This document shows positions 38,731 to 51,309 of a DNA stretch of 64,000 bases, piece after piece. How positions within the stretch are numbered: position 1 is the stretch's first letter; every line of letters starts with the position of its first letter. The notes under the pieces are model-generated. The model saw only the letters and a program-made list of their open reading frames with translations, had not been told where the DNA came from and searched no databases. The position numbers were made by a program, and so were the translations under genes. Source of the stretch: Eopsaltria australis (lineage: Eukaryota; Chordata; Aves; Passeriformes; Petroicidae); the NCBI GenBank assembly GCA_034509425.1, contig JAVTVJ010000068.1, positions 6,138,001-6,202,000 on the forward strand, given 5' to 3'.

Positions 38731-41700
38731 ATCAACACCCAGTATATTCTGGAGCCTTTTTGTATATCTACAAGAGGAAACCTGTCAAAAGCAGGTAATG
38801 AAGGAAACAGAAAATCTTATTTGAGTTCTTTCTAGCATGGTAAGAGACTAAGCACGTAAAGTTAAGACAACAAATGATTTGTGTCAATGTGCAGATTGAC
38901 TTGGAGGATGAAATTTTTGAATTTTTATTTCTGCCTTAGATTGGCTCCATGGGAGGGATAAGACACGTCAGATCTGGTACTGCAATACTGCCCTAAGCCT
39001 GAAAGCAGGAATCCCTCTGTGGCCCCTCTGTTGCCTTCATGGAGCAGACCAGGGTAAGTGCATCCAGAGGGCTTGCTACTGAGATTCTGGGAGTCTTGGC
39101 ACCTAAAATAGGGCTCAGAAGATACTGGAGACATCAGATCTTCTAAGATTACATGCTTCAGTGCCTACATCCTTTATGGATGGATCCAGCTCTCATGTAA
39201 CTGGCTGTTGGCTTTTTGTTATGCATTCATGTGTGTTTCAGTCCTCATCTGGAATGATCACTGACAAAACAAGACTCTCTGTCAAGTGTCTCACTGCTGA
39301 GCCCACCAAGAGAGGGTGACAGCTGGGATTTTTGTGTTAGAAAGTCAGCTGCACTTGTCAGTTGACAGGTAAAGCTGGTTTTGCTTCTGGTGAACCTGAG
39401 AGAGTTTAAAGAGATGACTAATACATGAAAGTCCACTAGCCCAGCCTCTTAGACACTTCATCACCTCACAACTATGCAATAAGTTACTTTTCCTTAAAAC
39501 AATCAGCTCAGACACACACTTCTAAGCATGGTATCACTTATTAAATGATGCAAACCCCTCATCCTTAATGAGTCACAGCCTGGAAAAAAACAGCCTTACT
39601 GATAACAGTACACTGAGACCTTCCTTTAGGTTTTGTTAGGAACGTTGCTCTTTGGAGATTCCAGTGTGCCTCACTGAAGACCCAGAGGATTTAGGGCTTC
39701 CTCACCAGGGCTGGGACTGCAGAGAAGCCCTGGGAATGTGCTGCTGATGTGTGGGTGTAGCAGTTCCCAGACTGGTGGTAAAGAATTGGGATGTTAGTCA
39801 CTGGCAAAGGCGAGGGCAAACAAACAAGAAGAAATTCAAAGAGAACATCAAACCACTGCAAGCAACCTGAATTATGCAGGAGTCATAGAGTGAACACCAA
39901 GAGAATTGGATAGGAAAATTACTGAAAAATGTATAGCAACATCTGTCTTATGTCTGTATAGGACTTGAAGCAGGACTGGGAAACCTGTTTTGATGACATG
40001 CCAGGCGAAACAAAACCATTCCATGTCCCGCAAAGAAAATGAATACAGAAAAATGCCATGCACTATTTATTGTGTTCTGCCACATTAACCCATTCAGACT
40101 TGCCTATCCACATTTGCAGGTCTTAAAAATTTAGAGGAGGCAGCACCTGCCCCACCAGCAGTGCTAATTCAGCTCAAGTGGGAGCTGAGACAGCCAGCCT
40201 GTAGTTACCAAGGAGCTGCAGCCTGGTGCTGAGAAGGGGAAGCTGCTCCTCTCTCACTGTGGAATATTTCTGACCCAGGGTGAGCCCATGCTGAAACAGG
40301 GGTTGGTGAACACAGGAATAGATGGCATATACTGTCAGTGTCAGAAGCCATGTGGCTGCAGGGTTGCTGCCATCCCAGCTCCAGGGTCATCAGATCTCAC
40401 TTACAAAACATCCCTGTTCAGTTCAGTTGTTGCAGCTCCAGGCAGTGAATTTGCTCTGGGAGAGGAGAGAGGTGATGCCTACTCTGCCTCTCAAATTTTT
40501 CCCACAAAATTAATGAAGGAAAGGCTGTAGCAGTGCCTCCTCCTCAGCTGATTCTGCTTTTCTGTTTAGGCACCCATAAGCTGAAGTATGAAGTTTATCC
40601 CTCCGGAAGAAGATATGTCAGGCCCTCAAAGGACATGGGAACCTCACAGGCACCTCTGCATGGTGCTCATCTGCAAAGATGTCAGGAAGCAAAACACTGT
40701 CAGGATTACTTTACTGGAGGCAGAGATAACAAAGCAAAATACTTAAGCTAACAGTCCAGTTGTCCAGGACGCTGTCGTTACCATCGATCAATAATGATTT
40801 CTAAAAGATAATTTATAAAATACTGGATTGAACACCTTCTGAGCATTTTGACAAAAGCATAAGAAGATTTGATGTCTTTTTTTTTTCTTTTAACTTCTGT
40901 GCTTCTTAAAATGAATTTTATAAATCTCATTTCATTTTTCTGCCTGAAGTACATTAGTTTCTATGGAAACATGTTAGTCATTTATGTGCATGGTGTTTTC
41001 TGACATCCATATGGGGAGTATAAGGACAAGTTATGTCACCATTGTGAAATGCAGGCATTTATGTGATGCATGCAAGAGAGAAGATACCTTTGGTCTGTTA
41101 TATAATAGATGCAAAAGCCCAGATACAGGGAGGCAGCAATGAGCTGAGCTGTAGAATTTAACACACATACTCAATAAATTTATATTCACACCAAAGAAGA
41201 ATGTAGGATTTACTTAATATTTTTATTCTGCCTATTTGGTGCAACCATGCCTGTCTTCACTGTGTAGTGCAGCATTGAAACTCAGTGAATTAATTACCAC
41301 AGAAAGCCTAATGATGTAACTCATCCTTCCTGTGACAACATTCAGAATTGCTGAAGAAAAGATAAAGGAAACAATCATGCTGTTTCTTCCTTCATGAAAA
41401 TGAGAAAATTATATTGTGACACAGTGTGTAAATAACAGAACCATTGGCTGTGTAAGTATTTAATTCAGGAACATAAAACAAGCTTCCAGCAAGTGATACT
41501 TGTTCCTTATGTTTTAAACAGGCTTTTATGAATCTACATTTCATATCTTCTGAAGGGTTAGTGAAGCCCTCCCTATTTGAAGTATGTTTTAAAAAGCCAT
41601 GCTAGTCAGTCTAGGATACTTAGAGAATAAAAATATTACTGTACCTTGGGCACACTATAGAGCTAGAATGCACCCACACAAATCCTTTTGCTGCTATGTG

Positions 41701-44700
41701 AGAACTGCACTTTAGGAAGTAGCACTCTGGTCATTGAAATTACCACAGTCTTGCCTCTTATGCATTTTTTACTTTTGATTCTTAATATTCAGAACCATAA
41801 TCTGACAATTTTTTATCATTTTTACCATTAGTTTCCTCTATCAAAACATGGAAATCATCTTCCCTGAATAAACCTCTGCAATGCAAATTGAACTGCAATG
41901 GGAAAATTAACCTTTGATGTACAATTCAGGTGATGTTGCAGATACTAACACAGTGCTAACAACCAGCAAAAACCTGTAGCAATATGACAGGTGTGATGAA
42001 TTAAATCTAGCAAGCAACTGGAAGCAGCATTTATTTACTAATACAGGCAATGTTATCGCTTATTATGAGCAACACAAAGAAAAATACTTTTTCTGACACC
42101 CCCCTCCCCCCCCCAGTTGATATGTGAGATTCTGTGTACTCTTTCAAAAATATGTGGATTTCAAATGCTTTTGATGACTCCTGCTTCACAGGAAGAGTTG
42201 TACTTTCTCTGAGAACACCATTAGGAGAGACATAAGTGCCCACATTTCTCTGTCAGACCAGCTTCAAGTGCTCTTCTAGGGGATTTAGCAAGGGCTGCCA
42301 ACTCTGTCAGCAGCTTGAGATGAGCAGAGACAATTGTCCTGGAGGTGCATGGCAGGACAGCTCAATGGCTCCTGAATCATTCATCTGCTCCCCAGCAGAG
42401 TCAAGTGAAGCACTGGCAGGGTTGGGCTGGGCTCACATGTGGCAGTACTACAGGAACTGAAGAGACATTTTGCCATATGTAACACCTTGTTGTAGTCAGT
42501 ATCTTTATTTTACTTTTTGAATTGGGAGTGCTTCAATCCCCAGATTCTCAGTGTTAGACAAATGAAGCCCTCTGTACAGTCAGGGCTTTGTTATTTCTGG
42601 TCAAAACTAAGGGAAAACAAAAACCTATCAGCATGAGGGCAAAAGAATCCAAGTGGTTGAAAGTATGGGATTGTGGTACTAATGGGAACAAGACAGTTGG
42701 CATTTTTTCCCAGCTCTGTGGACTTCATTAGGAAACAAATGACCCCCAAGGTAAGATAGGTTGTGGTTCTGGCAGGTGGGTACTGAGCTGAAGAAGCTTA
42801 TTTCCCTCATGTAATATGGCATTGCCAGATACCCTTGGTTCTTACCCCATGAGAGCACCAGCGCCTAAGCCATGGTCACTTTGCTGGCAGCTCAGAGGCC
42901 CCTGTTCCTTCCCTGCTCAGAGTGTGAAAATAGCCCACAGTGACCTGTGATAGAGACAAACCCAGGAGCTGCTGGGAAGAACAATACTGCAAATCCCTGC
43001 AAAACCACTGGCAAGTCCAGGTTGCCCTGACTTTGCCCTGAATCTACCACTAATTTCAGCCCTTGGTGAGATGTCAGACTTAACACTGCTTTTCTATTAG
43101 CTGTTTTGGCTCCCTGGGGTTTGCCATCAAGTGAAGGTTGCTGGGGCTCTGACTTTCCAGATCTGCAGGGAAGAGTTTGGTGAAGAAGCCTTTTTATTTT
43201 ATCTATTGTGTCTATACTGCCTGAATCCTCAAGGCATCTCAATTCACCTGCAGTGGGGTGATTCCACTCTAAATTAATTTGAGGCTGAGAATCTATTTTT
43301 GAAGGGAAATGTTAAAATACCTGTCCTGAGGCAGAAAAATCAGGTCTTGAAGTATGTGACTGGCAGTACTCTGCAATAAGGCTTTTGCTGAGTGCAGGAT
43401 GTATTTTGGCAATGCTTGGTACACTAAGTCCTGTATCACAGCTTCAGCCTCACATTTCTGTGTGTTTTTCTTTCTCTTGGTTTTTCCAAGGTCAGCTGTC
43501 TGATTTAGCAGGAATGTCAGATAGGTCAACTAGGAAACAAACAGTCTGGTAAAAGCAGAACAAGAAATGTGGAGTGAAGGGAAACACTGAATATTTATCT
43601 CAGTGTTTGCTCTGGGATGGTTCCAGATGTCAGTGTATAAGTGGTGGAGACAGCAGACACACTGGCTACCACTCTGAGTTGCTCTTTTAGGATTATCTTC
43701 CATTTCCAGTCCAATAAATTGATAGCTTAAAAATTTCCTAGGAAAGAGTGTGGGTTTCTCAGAAAATTTTCTGAATGAATTTCATAAAATGCTGCAGGTA
43801 GCATGACCTGGTATTCCCCATCATCCCCTATTATATCCTTAATATACATAGGAGGAGTGTGGAGTGGGTCTGTGAGTGTAACATAGAGGGTTGTCCCCCA
43901 AGATGGTGCTCTTAACACTCAAGATTGTGGCTATTGAACATGAACTGTGTTTCTGGCAGATCCAAGGAAAGCTGGTCATATTTTGCTTGTGTATATTCAA
44001 CTCTCTGCAAACTGGTCCTTTTCACTTTATTGTGCTTTAAAGGCAGCCATGAATTTCTCCTCTCTTAGAGCTTTCTTCTGTCACTGCTGTAAAATAAGAA
44101 AGTTGTTCATGCAAAATCAATAGCAAATTCCCTGGTGGACTTTGGGTAGTCTCATGCGTGTTATAAAGTCAAATATCTGCCCGAGAGAGCTACTTTGGTG
44201 ATTTTGTTCTGTTTTATTCTGAGGGAAGTGAAAGGATATGAGGACTAAATGGGAATTTTTGTTGATTAGCACTACAGCTGGAGCAGAGGCTTTCCCTTGG
44301 AGGACAGCTTCCTAGCATCAGGCTCAGCTCCCAGTGCTGGGGCACTGCTCCATCGGCAAATGTTCTTCCACAAGGCTTGGGCCTTTCCCACATTGCTTCT
44401 CTTGCCCTTTCACCCCTGCCATCCCCCAGGGTCAGAGCTGTCATCACAAATTTTTGCATAGCTGGGGATTGATATATTCATTAACTGATTTGAAAACTGA
44501 AGCCAAGGCATCTTCCTGGATGTTGGCCAAGACTGGAGCCCGGTTGGAGAGCTCACAACAGCCACAGGAGAGCGGCCAGCCAGGCTCCCAGCTTGAGGCA
44601 GCCTGTGGGGCAGCTTTGGCTGCAGGAAATTCCTTTGTGCCAGCATGGAGTAGACAAATGCCATGGCCACATGCTTGTCAAGATTACCAGCACAGAGGAG

Positions 44701-44936
44701 ATTCACAAAGGCACTTTATTTTAAAGTTCAACCTCATCACCCACTCACTGTGCAGAACCAGACAGAAACCCATGGTATTGTACCTGTTGTCCAAATGAGA
44801 GCTTGATCTTGGAAAAGACTTTTGGTCTAAAAAAGACATCTCTTTCTGACCAGCATCACCTGAAATTTGTCTGGGCTCTGCTTCAGCCAAATGATATTTT
44901 TTCCATTTTTATAGATTTGGAGGCATCAGATGATAT
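38731..44936. other. Gene-free unique sequence
   Basis: I see no transposon. The only marked simple sequence is a C6-T-C9 run at 42099-42114. The 154 aa plus-strand frame at 44334-44798 begins in this block; it is the longest open frame outside CR1 but shows no domain-like pattern. Confidence 0.5.
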
Positions 44937-45020
44937 CTCGATATCTATATTTCTATCTGTATATACGTCTATGTCTCTAAGTCTATATATTTATATAATC
45001 ACTAGATTTTTAAAGACTAT

Positions 45021-45051
<31 letters not shown>
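44937..45051. repeat. TA/TC-rich run followed by (CA)n
   Basis: A degenerate stretch of CTATATA/TCTATAT text leads into a perfect (AC)13-14 array at about 45025-45051. It is low complexity only. Confidence 0.9.
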
Positions 45052-48000
45052 TCTATATCATCCCCATCATCTCTAAGTGCTACTGCATGTTGTCATTTCC
45101 TAAGGGGTTCCTGTAATTTTTGATGAGACAAGATACCATGAATATTTTTAGGACTTTAACTCTGAGAATGGCAGTTTTTCACTGGTTTTCTTGCCTCAAA
45201 GGATCTGTACCAGAGGGTACAGCTCCAATGTTTTTCTCTGAGCCTTACAGGGGTGCTAGGAGCAATTACAGACAGAGCCTGTGTGGCACAGGATAAAACT
45301 GAATCAGGGATTTTTCTTTCTCAGCCCTTTTCTATTATGTTAATATTTAACAGTAATTCATCAATGATATGTAGAGACTGATATTTTCTTGGAAAGGCTA
45401 TTGTACTAAAATATCCTTTAGAAGCAGGGAAGGATCATCATCAGCCAAGAAAAAGGGAGCAGTAATACTTCAGAGATGACGAGGGTCATCCCCATCACAC
45501 AATAAGAAACCACAGACAGCAGCAGTGAAGGGTTGTGTCCCAACCATCTCAAACCCATTTTTCTCCCAAATGTGTGAGGTTTACAGTTTTATGCTGTGAA
45601 AAATGTCCAAACTTCTGTGAAAGCATAGCATAAATGAGAAACTCTCTGCCCTACCTGTGCCTCTCACAACAAAACTTCCCCAAGAAGAGTCCTTACCAGA
45701 TCACGTAGCCAGAGGAAAAGAAGGTAAGAACAATCCAGAATCCAGTAGTCTCCAGCTGCAAATGACATTGTGTACTGATTTAGCCAAATAACTTTTACAG
45801 GATTTCAACTAAGGGATGTGGTACCTTACTAAACTATAAGCTAGAATTTTGGTGATACAAATAATATTTATGCAGTTTTTTTTTGCTTTCAAATGACAGC
45901 AGTCCATTATTTTTCTGTGTTGGACAACTCTATTTTAATTTAAAATTTTGCAAAATATCATAAAAGCATCAATTTCTAGTCCTTTATGGTATATGGGAAT
46001 TATCACCAACTTCTCAGCATGAACTTGAGCACTTTTCTGAAAAATTTTGGAAAATCAAAGCAACTGGATTTTACCACCTCATGCAATTGGAATATGCATG
46101 AGTTTTAGCAAGTGTATGCCTTCAGTTGACTTTGTTTTCAACTATTTTTATCTTCAACTCATTTTATTTTCTATCCTGGGTTAAGAGCAAAACATATGAG
46201 AATAGAAGCTTCAGTGTATGTGACTAGAATTTCTTCTAGTCATAGATGTAAAAACCTAGCAAGTCTAATAGAGAGCCAATGACCAATACTCAAAGATGCC
46301 CAACACCCACAGCTCACTTAAGAAGGAAATAGCATCTACACCAGTATTTGAGTCAAAACAGTCTTGACAATTCTCCAGTGCTATTTGGCTACACCAAAAT
46401 GCCAGCTTTTAAGACTGTTCTATACACCACAGTCTCTCTGTAGGGGTAGATCCTTTTACTGTCTCCAGAATGAGACTCTTTGAAGCAAAAAGATGATTTT
46501 TCCACTGTGCTTTGCATGTCCACTTACTCTTTCACATATCCATGTCTCTTGTGACACTGAATTATTCAAATGTCTGCTTATGGTTTGGTTGGTTGGTTAG
46601 AAACCAATTTGCTACAGAGAACACATATATCCATACAGTCCTGCTTATGTTTGTATCCTCCTGAAGCCCCTCAGTAGGGGCAACTTTTCCTTTCCCTGCT
46701 TCGAGAACACAAGCCAGGTCATGAGGGTTACACACACTGGCAACCTGCAGTCACTGGTGACTCCCTCCTGCCCCAGATTATGCAGGGCAAATATTTTGGC
46801 TCACTGTTGCCTTTTGATCTCCAGCTTGGAAAAACAGCTTGTCATGGAACTAAGTGCAAAGCATGGATTTTGCACAGCTCTAACCTAAGCTATTGCATCG
46901 GAGCACTTTTAGAGAAGTTCCTTACCAACACGTGTGCCCCTTGCTCGCACAGTGACCTGATGTCATCCTACTCTAAAGCTGAGAAACACCAAAATAAGCA
47001 TCCACACATCCACATTGTACTCATTAATATACTGTAGCTCTATTTCAGATTATAAATTATGTGTGCTATGCTAGGAGATAAATTTCAAATATGGAGCACG
47101 CACACAGTCCCTAACCCTATAAACTGATTTTTACCATGGCCTAGAAAGGATCCTAATAAGACAGTAGAGAAAATTAAACAACAAAGGTCAACATCACAAA
47201 TAGGATACATTAATAGAGGATTACAAATGCTGTACACCACAGTCTATATGAAATATTGATGAAATTCTAGAATAGCTCCATTTAATATAGTGGTTTTCAG
47301 ATAAACATAGTGGTCGAGGTTCTTGAGGTATTTAAAACACAGAAATGCTCTCAAGACCCTGTTCTAATGCCTGTACATTTCAGAGCTGAGCAAGACAGTC
47401 CAGGCAGGAAGCTGAGACCCACAAATGACGGGGATACAGGGCACTGCTGTGAAAGTATATAAACATGTAGCTAAAGCTTAACATCTTACTCCATGTAACA
47501 TTTCCTCTAAAGCACATCTCTTTTTCCAGGCCATCCAGCCTGTATTTGTGCTTTGGATAAATGAACAGAGCCATAAAAAATGCATTACTGCAAAGAGACT
47601 TAAAATAGGGGAAATCTTTTCCATGACTGCAGCAGACCTTTGCACTCTGTCCTCACTCTGTTCTCTCCAGGTGCCCCCAGGCAGGCTGGTGTGGCTCTGC
47701 CTGTGGCCTGGTGGGCAAGGGAGCCAGGTCTGGATGGCACAAAGCTCCAGCTTAGTGCTGTCACATTGCAGCAATGTGTGGCAGGAGGGGGAAAACACCA
47801 CACCCTGCTAGGGAAACTTGGTTAGGTTAAAGCAATTGCTTACACTGAAACTGGGGCAGAGAACTTATCCTAATTGCAATTACCATGAATTGCATGGCAT
47901 TTCAAATACCTGACTATCTAAAATGTCTTGAGATTTGTGCCGATCAGAGCTAGCTAGAAATCCAATGCTACATTTTTACTGATTCTTGAATTATTAGTGT

Positions 48001-49984
48001 TGTTCTTGATTACTCAGAGTTATATAGCACTTGATCAGTGTTTCTATTACATAAACACATGAGCTGTTATTCCAAGGGCCAGCAGTCACTAAACACCTGG
48101 CACCCCTCTGTCTCTGGTGGCAGAGGTCAGGGCATCAGGGCCAGTCACGAGGCTGTGGAGAGGATTCACCTGGTGATGCCTCAGCACCTTCTGGCTGCAG
48201 AGCACCTTAAAGACTTACCTCTGAGATGGGATCCACCTCATCCAACACTGCCTGGCTGTGCCAGCTGGGTACCCAGCCCAAACCTGTCTCTCTACAGTCA
48301 ATAAAGAAGGAGAGACATTCAGAGGACAATTTATTTCATCTGCCTCAAACGTTATTTCCAGAAAATGAATACTTTCCTCAAGGACTGTTTCTTCACTGAC
48401 CACAGGAGAAGCCTAAGGGGCCATCTATCCACATTCTGTGCCTTCAGAAGTACTAAAAAAAACTGCAAGCAACCGCAGAAAGGTCTGTTGCTAAAGAAAA
48501 TTATTTGATTTCTTCAGATCCAGCCAAGATTTTATAAACTTGAATCACACAAGAAACCAGAGCCTATATATAGCCCATAGTTTTTGGATCCTTGTTTGAA
48601 ATACAGTAAGATTGCAAGAGAAGGGAACTGAAAGACAAAATTTTGCAATAGGAAAGTCTTAGTATTAGACAGTATTAGACAGTATTAGACACTGTGGAAA
48701 TGTTGGCACAGCCTGGCAGCCTAATTTTCTATACGCCATGTAATTACATTGGATCTTTTTGTAACTTACACCTGCTGAGAGATATAAATGTACCTGTGTG
48801 GAATTGGTGGTGTCTGTAGTTTTGCTCATATCCTTTGCTTTCCTGGTACCTTGAAGACATTACAATGATAATATGCTCCATTAGATGCATACCACATTCC
48901 GCAATGAACTAAATCATACTCATTTTATTTACAGAGAATCATGAGGATACACTATTTTTATCTGAATAAATAAATAACAAATGCATGCACAGCACAGTTT
49001 GGATGACTGGTACCCCAAAGAGGCGTGTTACTGACTCTACCACTTCAATTGAGCTTTTCTTTGTTTTCCATGTTAAGTGTTTCAAAAAGGACATCCTAAT
49101 AAGAGACTCTACCACCTCCAGAGCCACCCTGAGCAAGCTGTGACACACACATTTGCTCAGAACTGCACATGTACATCTGAAAAGTTAAATATGCTCCCTT
49201 TGTCCAGATTGGAAAATGAACTACTAAAAATGTGTCCTGTTAATCTTTTGCAAATCACCACTAATCTTCTTCCCACTGTTTTTGAATACTCTCTCCTTTG
49301 GATTCCTCTGTTGTTAACTATTTGATCAAGGAAATGCAATTCTATCTGGTCATCACATCTCTCCCTTTATACTTCAAAGAAATGCCTGCATATTTTTCAG
49401 AAAAATTATTTTCCACTGTTTCACACAGAGTTTTATTTTTCTTTAAAGAGTGGGTGAATAGAATGTTCTGTACAAGCATGTACCAGCAAAAGCCAGAGAC
49501 TGCAAAGGTTTCCTTACTGCTTTAGAAAGGAAAAAAAATGTTTATAAAGGAGTTTGCTTTCCACATTTTCCTGAGATAAGAATACAGATTATCAAATTGT
49601 TTTTTCAAACTAGTCATAATCATTTTTCCTTTGTAAAAATAATACATGTATAATAGCAAATAATATAATTACATGAATGATACAAAAATAATACATGGTC
49701 ACATCTAAAAAAATCTAGGGCATTAAACTTAAAAGTGCTATTCTTTTTTCTTTAAAGAAATATGGTATTAGTTTTGCTTATGAGACACAATACCTATGGA
49801 TTTTTAAGAAACAGAAACTAGTCTCTACATGATGTTGGAGAGAATGAATTCTTTCTTCATAGCATTCATTGACAGGGAAGCAAATTGCAACAATAGACAG
49901 GTAAGAGCAGCCTCCCATTCACAAATCCTGGTCTCCATGAGATACATGAGTATCTACTGGAAGGAAAACACAGCAGGGTAGAGG
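45052..49984. other. Gene-free unique sequence
   Basis: Small items only: a (GGTT)4-like run near 46582, a 9 bp inverted repeat at 46221-46242 and a threefold 10 bp repeat at 48661. No exon is supported. Confidence 0.5.
48661..48690 (+). repeat. AGTATTAGAC x3 tandem repeat
   Basis: Three perfect head-to-tail copies of a 10 bp unit. A fourth begins imperfectly (ACTG). Confidence 0.95.
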
Positions 49985-50057
49985 CGACCCACGAAGTTCT
50001 TGGAATGCACTAATGACAACTTCCTACTCCAAGCGACAGAGGAGCCATTGAGGAGAG

Positions 50058-50462
50058 GTGCTGTGCTGTGCTGTGCTGGACCTTGCTCTCCCAAATGAGG
50101 GGCTGGTGCGGAATGTGAGGCTCAGGGGAAGCCTGGGCTGCAGTGACCATGGAATGGTGAAGTTTGAGATCCTTAGGGCAGCCAGGAGGGTGCACAGTCA
50201 GATCTGTGCCCTGGACTTCAGGAAAGCAGACTTTGGCCTCTTCAGGGATCTGCTTGGTAGAGTACCAGCCCTGAAGGGAAGAGGAGCCCTGGGAAGCTGG
50301 CTGATGTTCAAAGATCACTTTGTCCAAGCTCAGGAGCAATGCATTCCAACAAAGAGGAAGACAAGAAAAAGGCCAGGAGGACTGTGTGAAGTAACAAGGA
50401 GCTGCTGGGCAAACTCAAACACAGAAAGGAAGCTTACAGAGGGTGGAAGCAAGGACAGGTAG
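50058..50462 (+). pseudogene. Broken CR1 ORF2, endonuclease end and linker
   Basis: The 134-codon frame encodes the C-terminal part of the CR1 AP-type endonuclease (SDH box near residue 28) and the linker towards the polymerase. It follows the CR1 family for about 100 residues, then drifts after a frameshift near 50380 (the family continues in another frame). The first residues derive from the (TGCTG)n expansion rather than the original protein. It is a transposon remnant. Confidence 0.88.
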
Positions 50463-50853
50463 CATGGGAGGAATACAGAGAAATTCTCCAAGCAGCCAGG
50501 GATCAGGTTAGGAAAGCTAAAGCCCTGATAGAACTGAATCTGGCTGAGGATGTTAAAGGCAAGAAGAGGAGCTTCCATAGGTACATCAGTGATAAAGGAA
50601 GACTACAGAATGTGGGCCCTCTCTGGAAGGAAGCAGACCTGGTTACCTGGGGTGTGGAGAAGGCTGAAGTGCTCAATGACTTTTTTGCCTCTTTCTTCAC
50701 CAGCAAGCTCTCCAGTCACACCCTTGGAGTCACAGAAGCCAAAGGCAGGGATCAGGAGAAACTAAAACTACCCACCATAGGGGAAGATCAGGTTTGAGAC
50801 CATCACAGGAAGCTGAAGGTGCAGGAGTCCACAGGACATGATAAGACACACCT

Positions 50854-51309
50854 GTGAGTAGAAAACTGGTGGATGAAGTTGCTAAGGCACTGCCCATCAT
50901 ATTTGAGAAGTCATGGCAGTTCAGTGAAGCTCCCATTGATCAGAAAAGGGGAAACATAACCCCCATTTTTAAAAAGAGGAAAAAGGAAGACCTAGGTAAG
51001 TACAGGCTAGTCAGTCCTACCTTTGTGCCTGGCAAGTTCATAAAGCTGATCCTCCTGGCAGTTGTGCTAAGACACACAGAATATGAGGAGGGGCTTGGTG
51101 AAAGCCAACATGGCTTCACTAGGGGCAAACTGTGCCTGACAAATTTGGTAGCCTTTTATGATGGAGTTACAGAGACAGCAGATGAGGGAAGAGCAGCTGC
51201 CATCACCTACCTGGGTTTGTGCAAAGCACTTGACACTGCCTGGCACGATGTTCTTGTTTTTAAACTGGAGAGACATGGATATGACAGACTACCCACTCAC
51301 AGTGGATAA
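50854..51309 (+). pseudogene. Broken CR1 ORF2, reverse-transcriptase fingers and palm
   Basis: This 151-codon stretch holds recognisable reverse-transcriptase blocks: GNITPIFKKRKKEDLGKYRL (fingers), ESQHGFTRGKLCLTNLVAFY (block 2) and YLGLCKALDTAWHDVL (motif A). In motif A the first aspartate of the usual YLDFSKAFD is replaced by Gly. Motif B (SGVPQG) follows in another frame at 51380-51400, and motif C is deleted. Catalysis would be impossible. It has no host function that I can see. Confidence 0.9.

Noticed and set aside
44334..44798. 154 aa open frame, the longest outside CR1
   Set aside because: Rich in Cys, Ser and Trp with no domain-like pattern. It overlaps open frames on the other strand, lacks splice or promoter context and is probably chance.
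46221..46242. 9 bp perfect inverted repeat TGACTAGAA / TTCTAGTCA
   Set aside because: Short enough to occur by chance in a window of this size.
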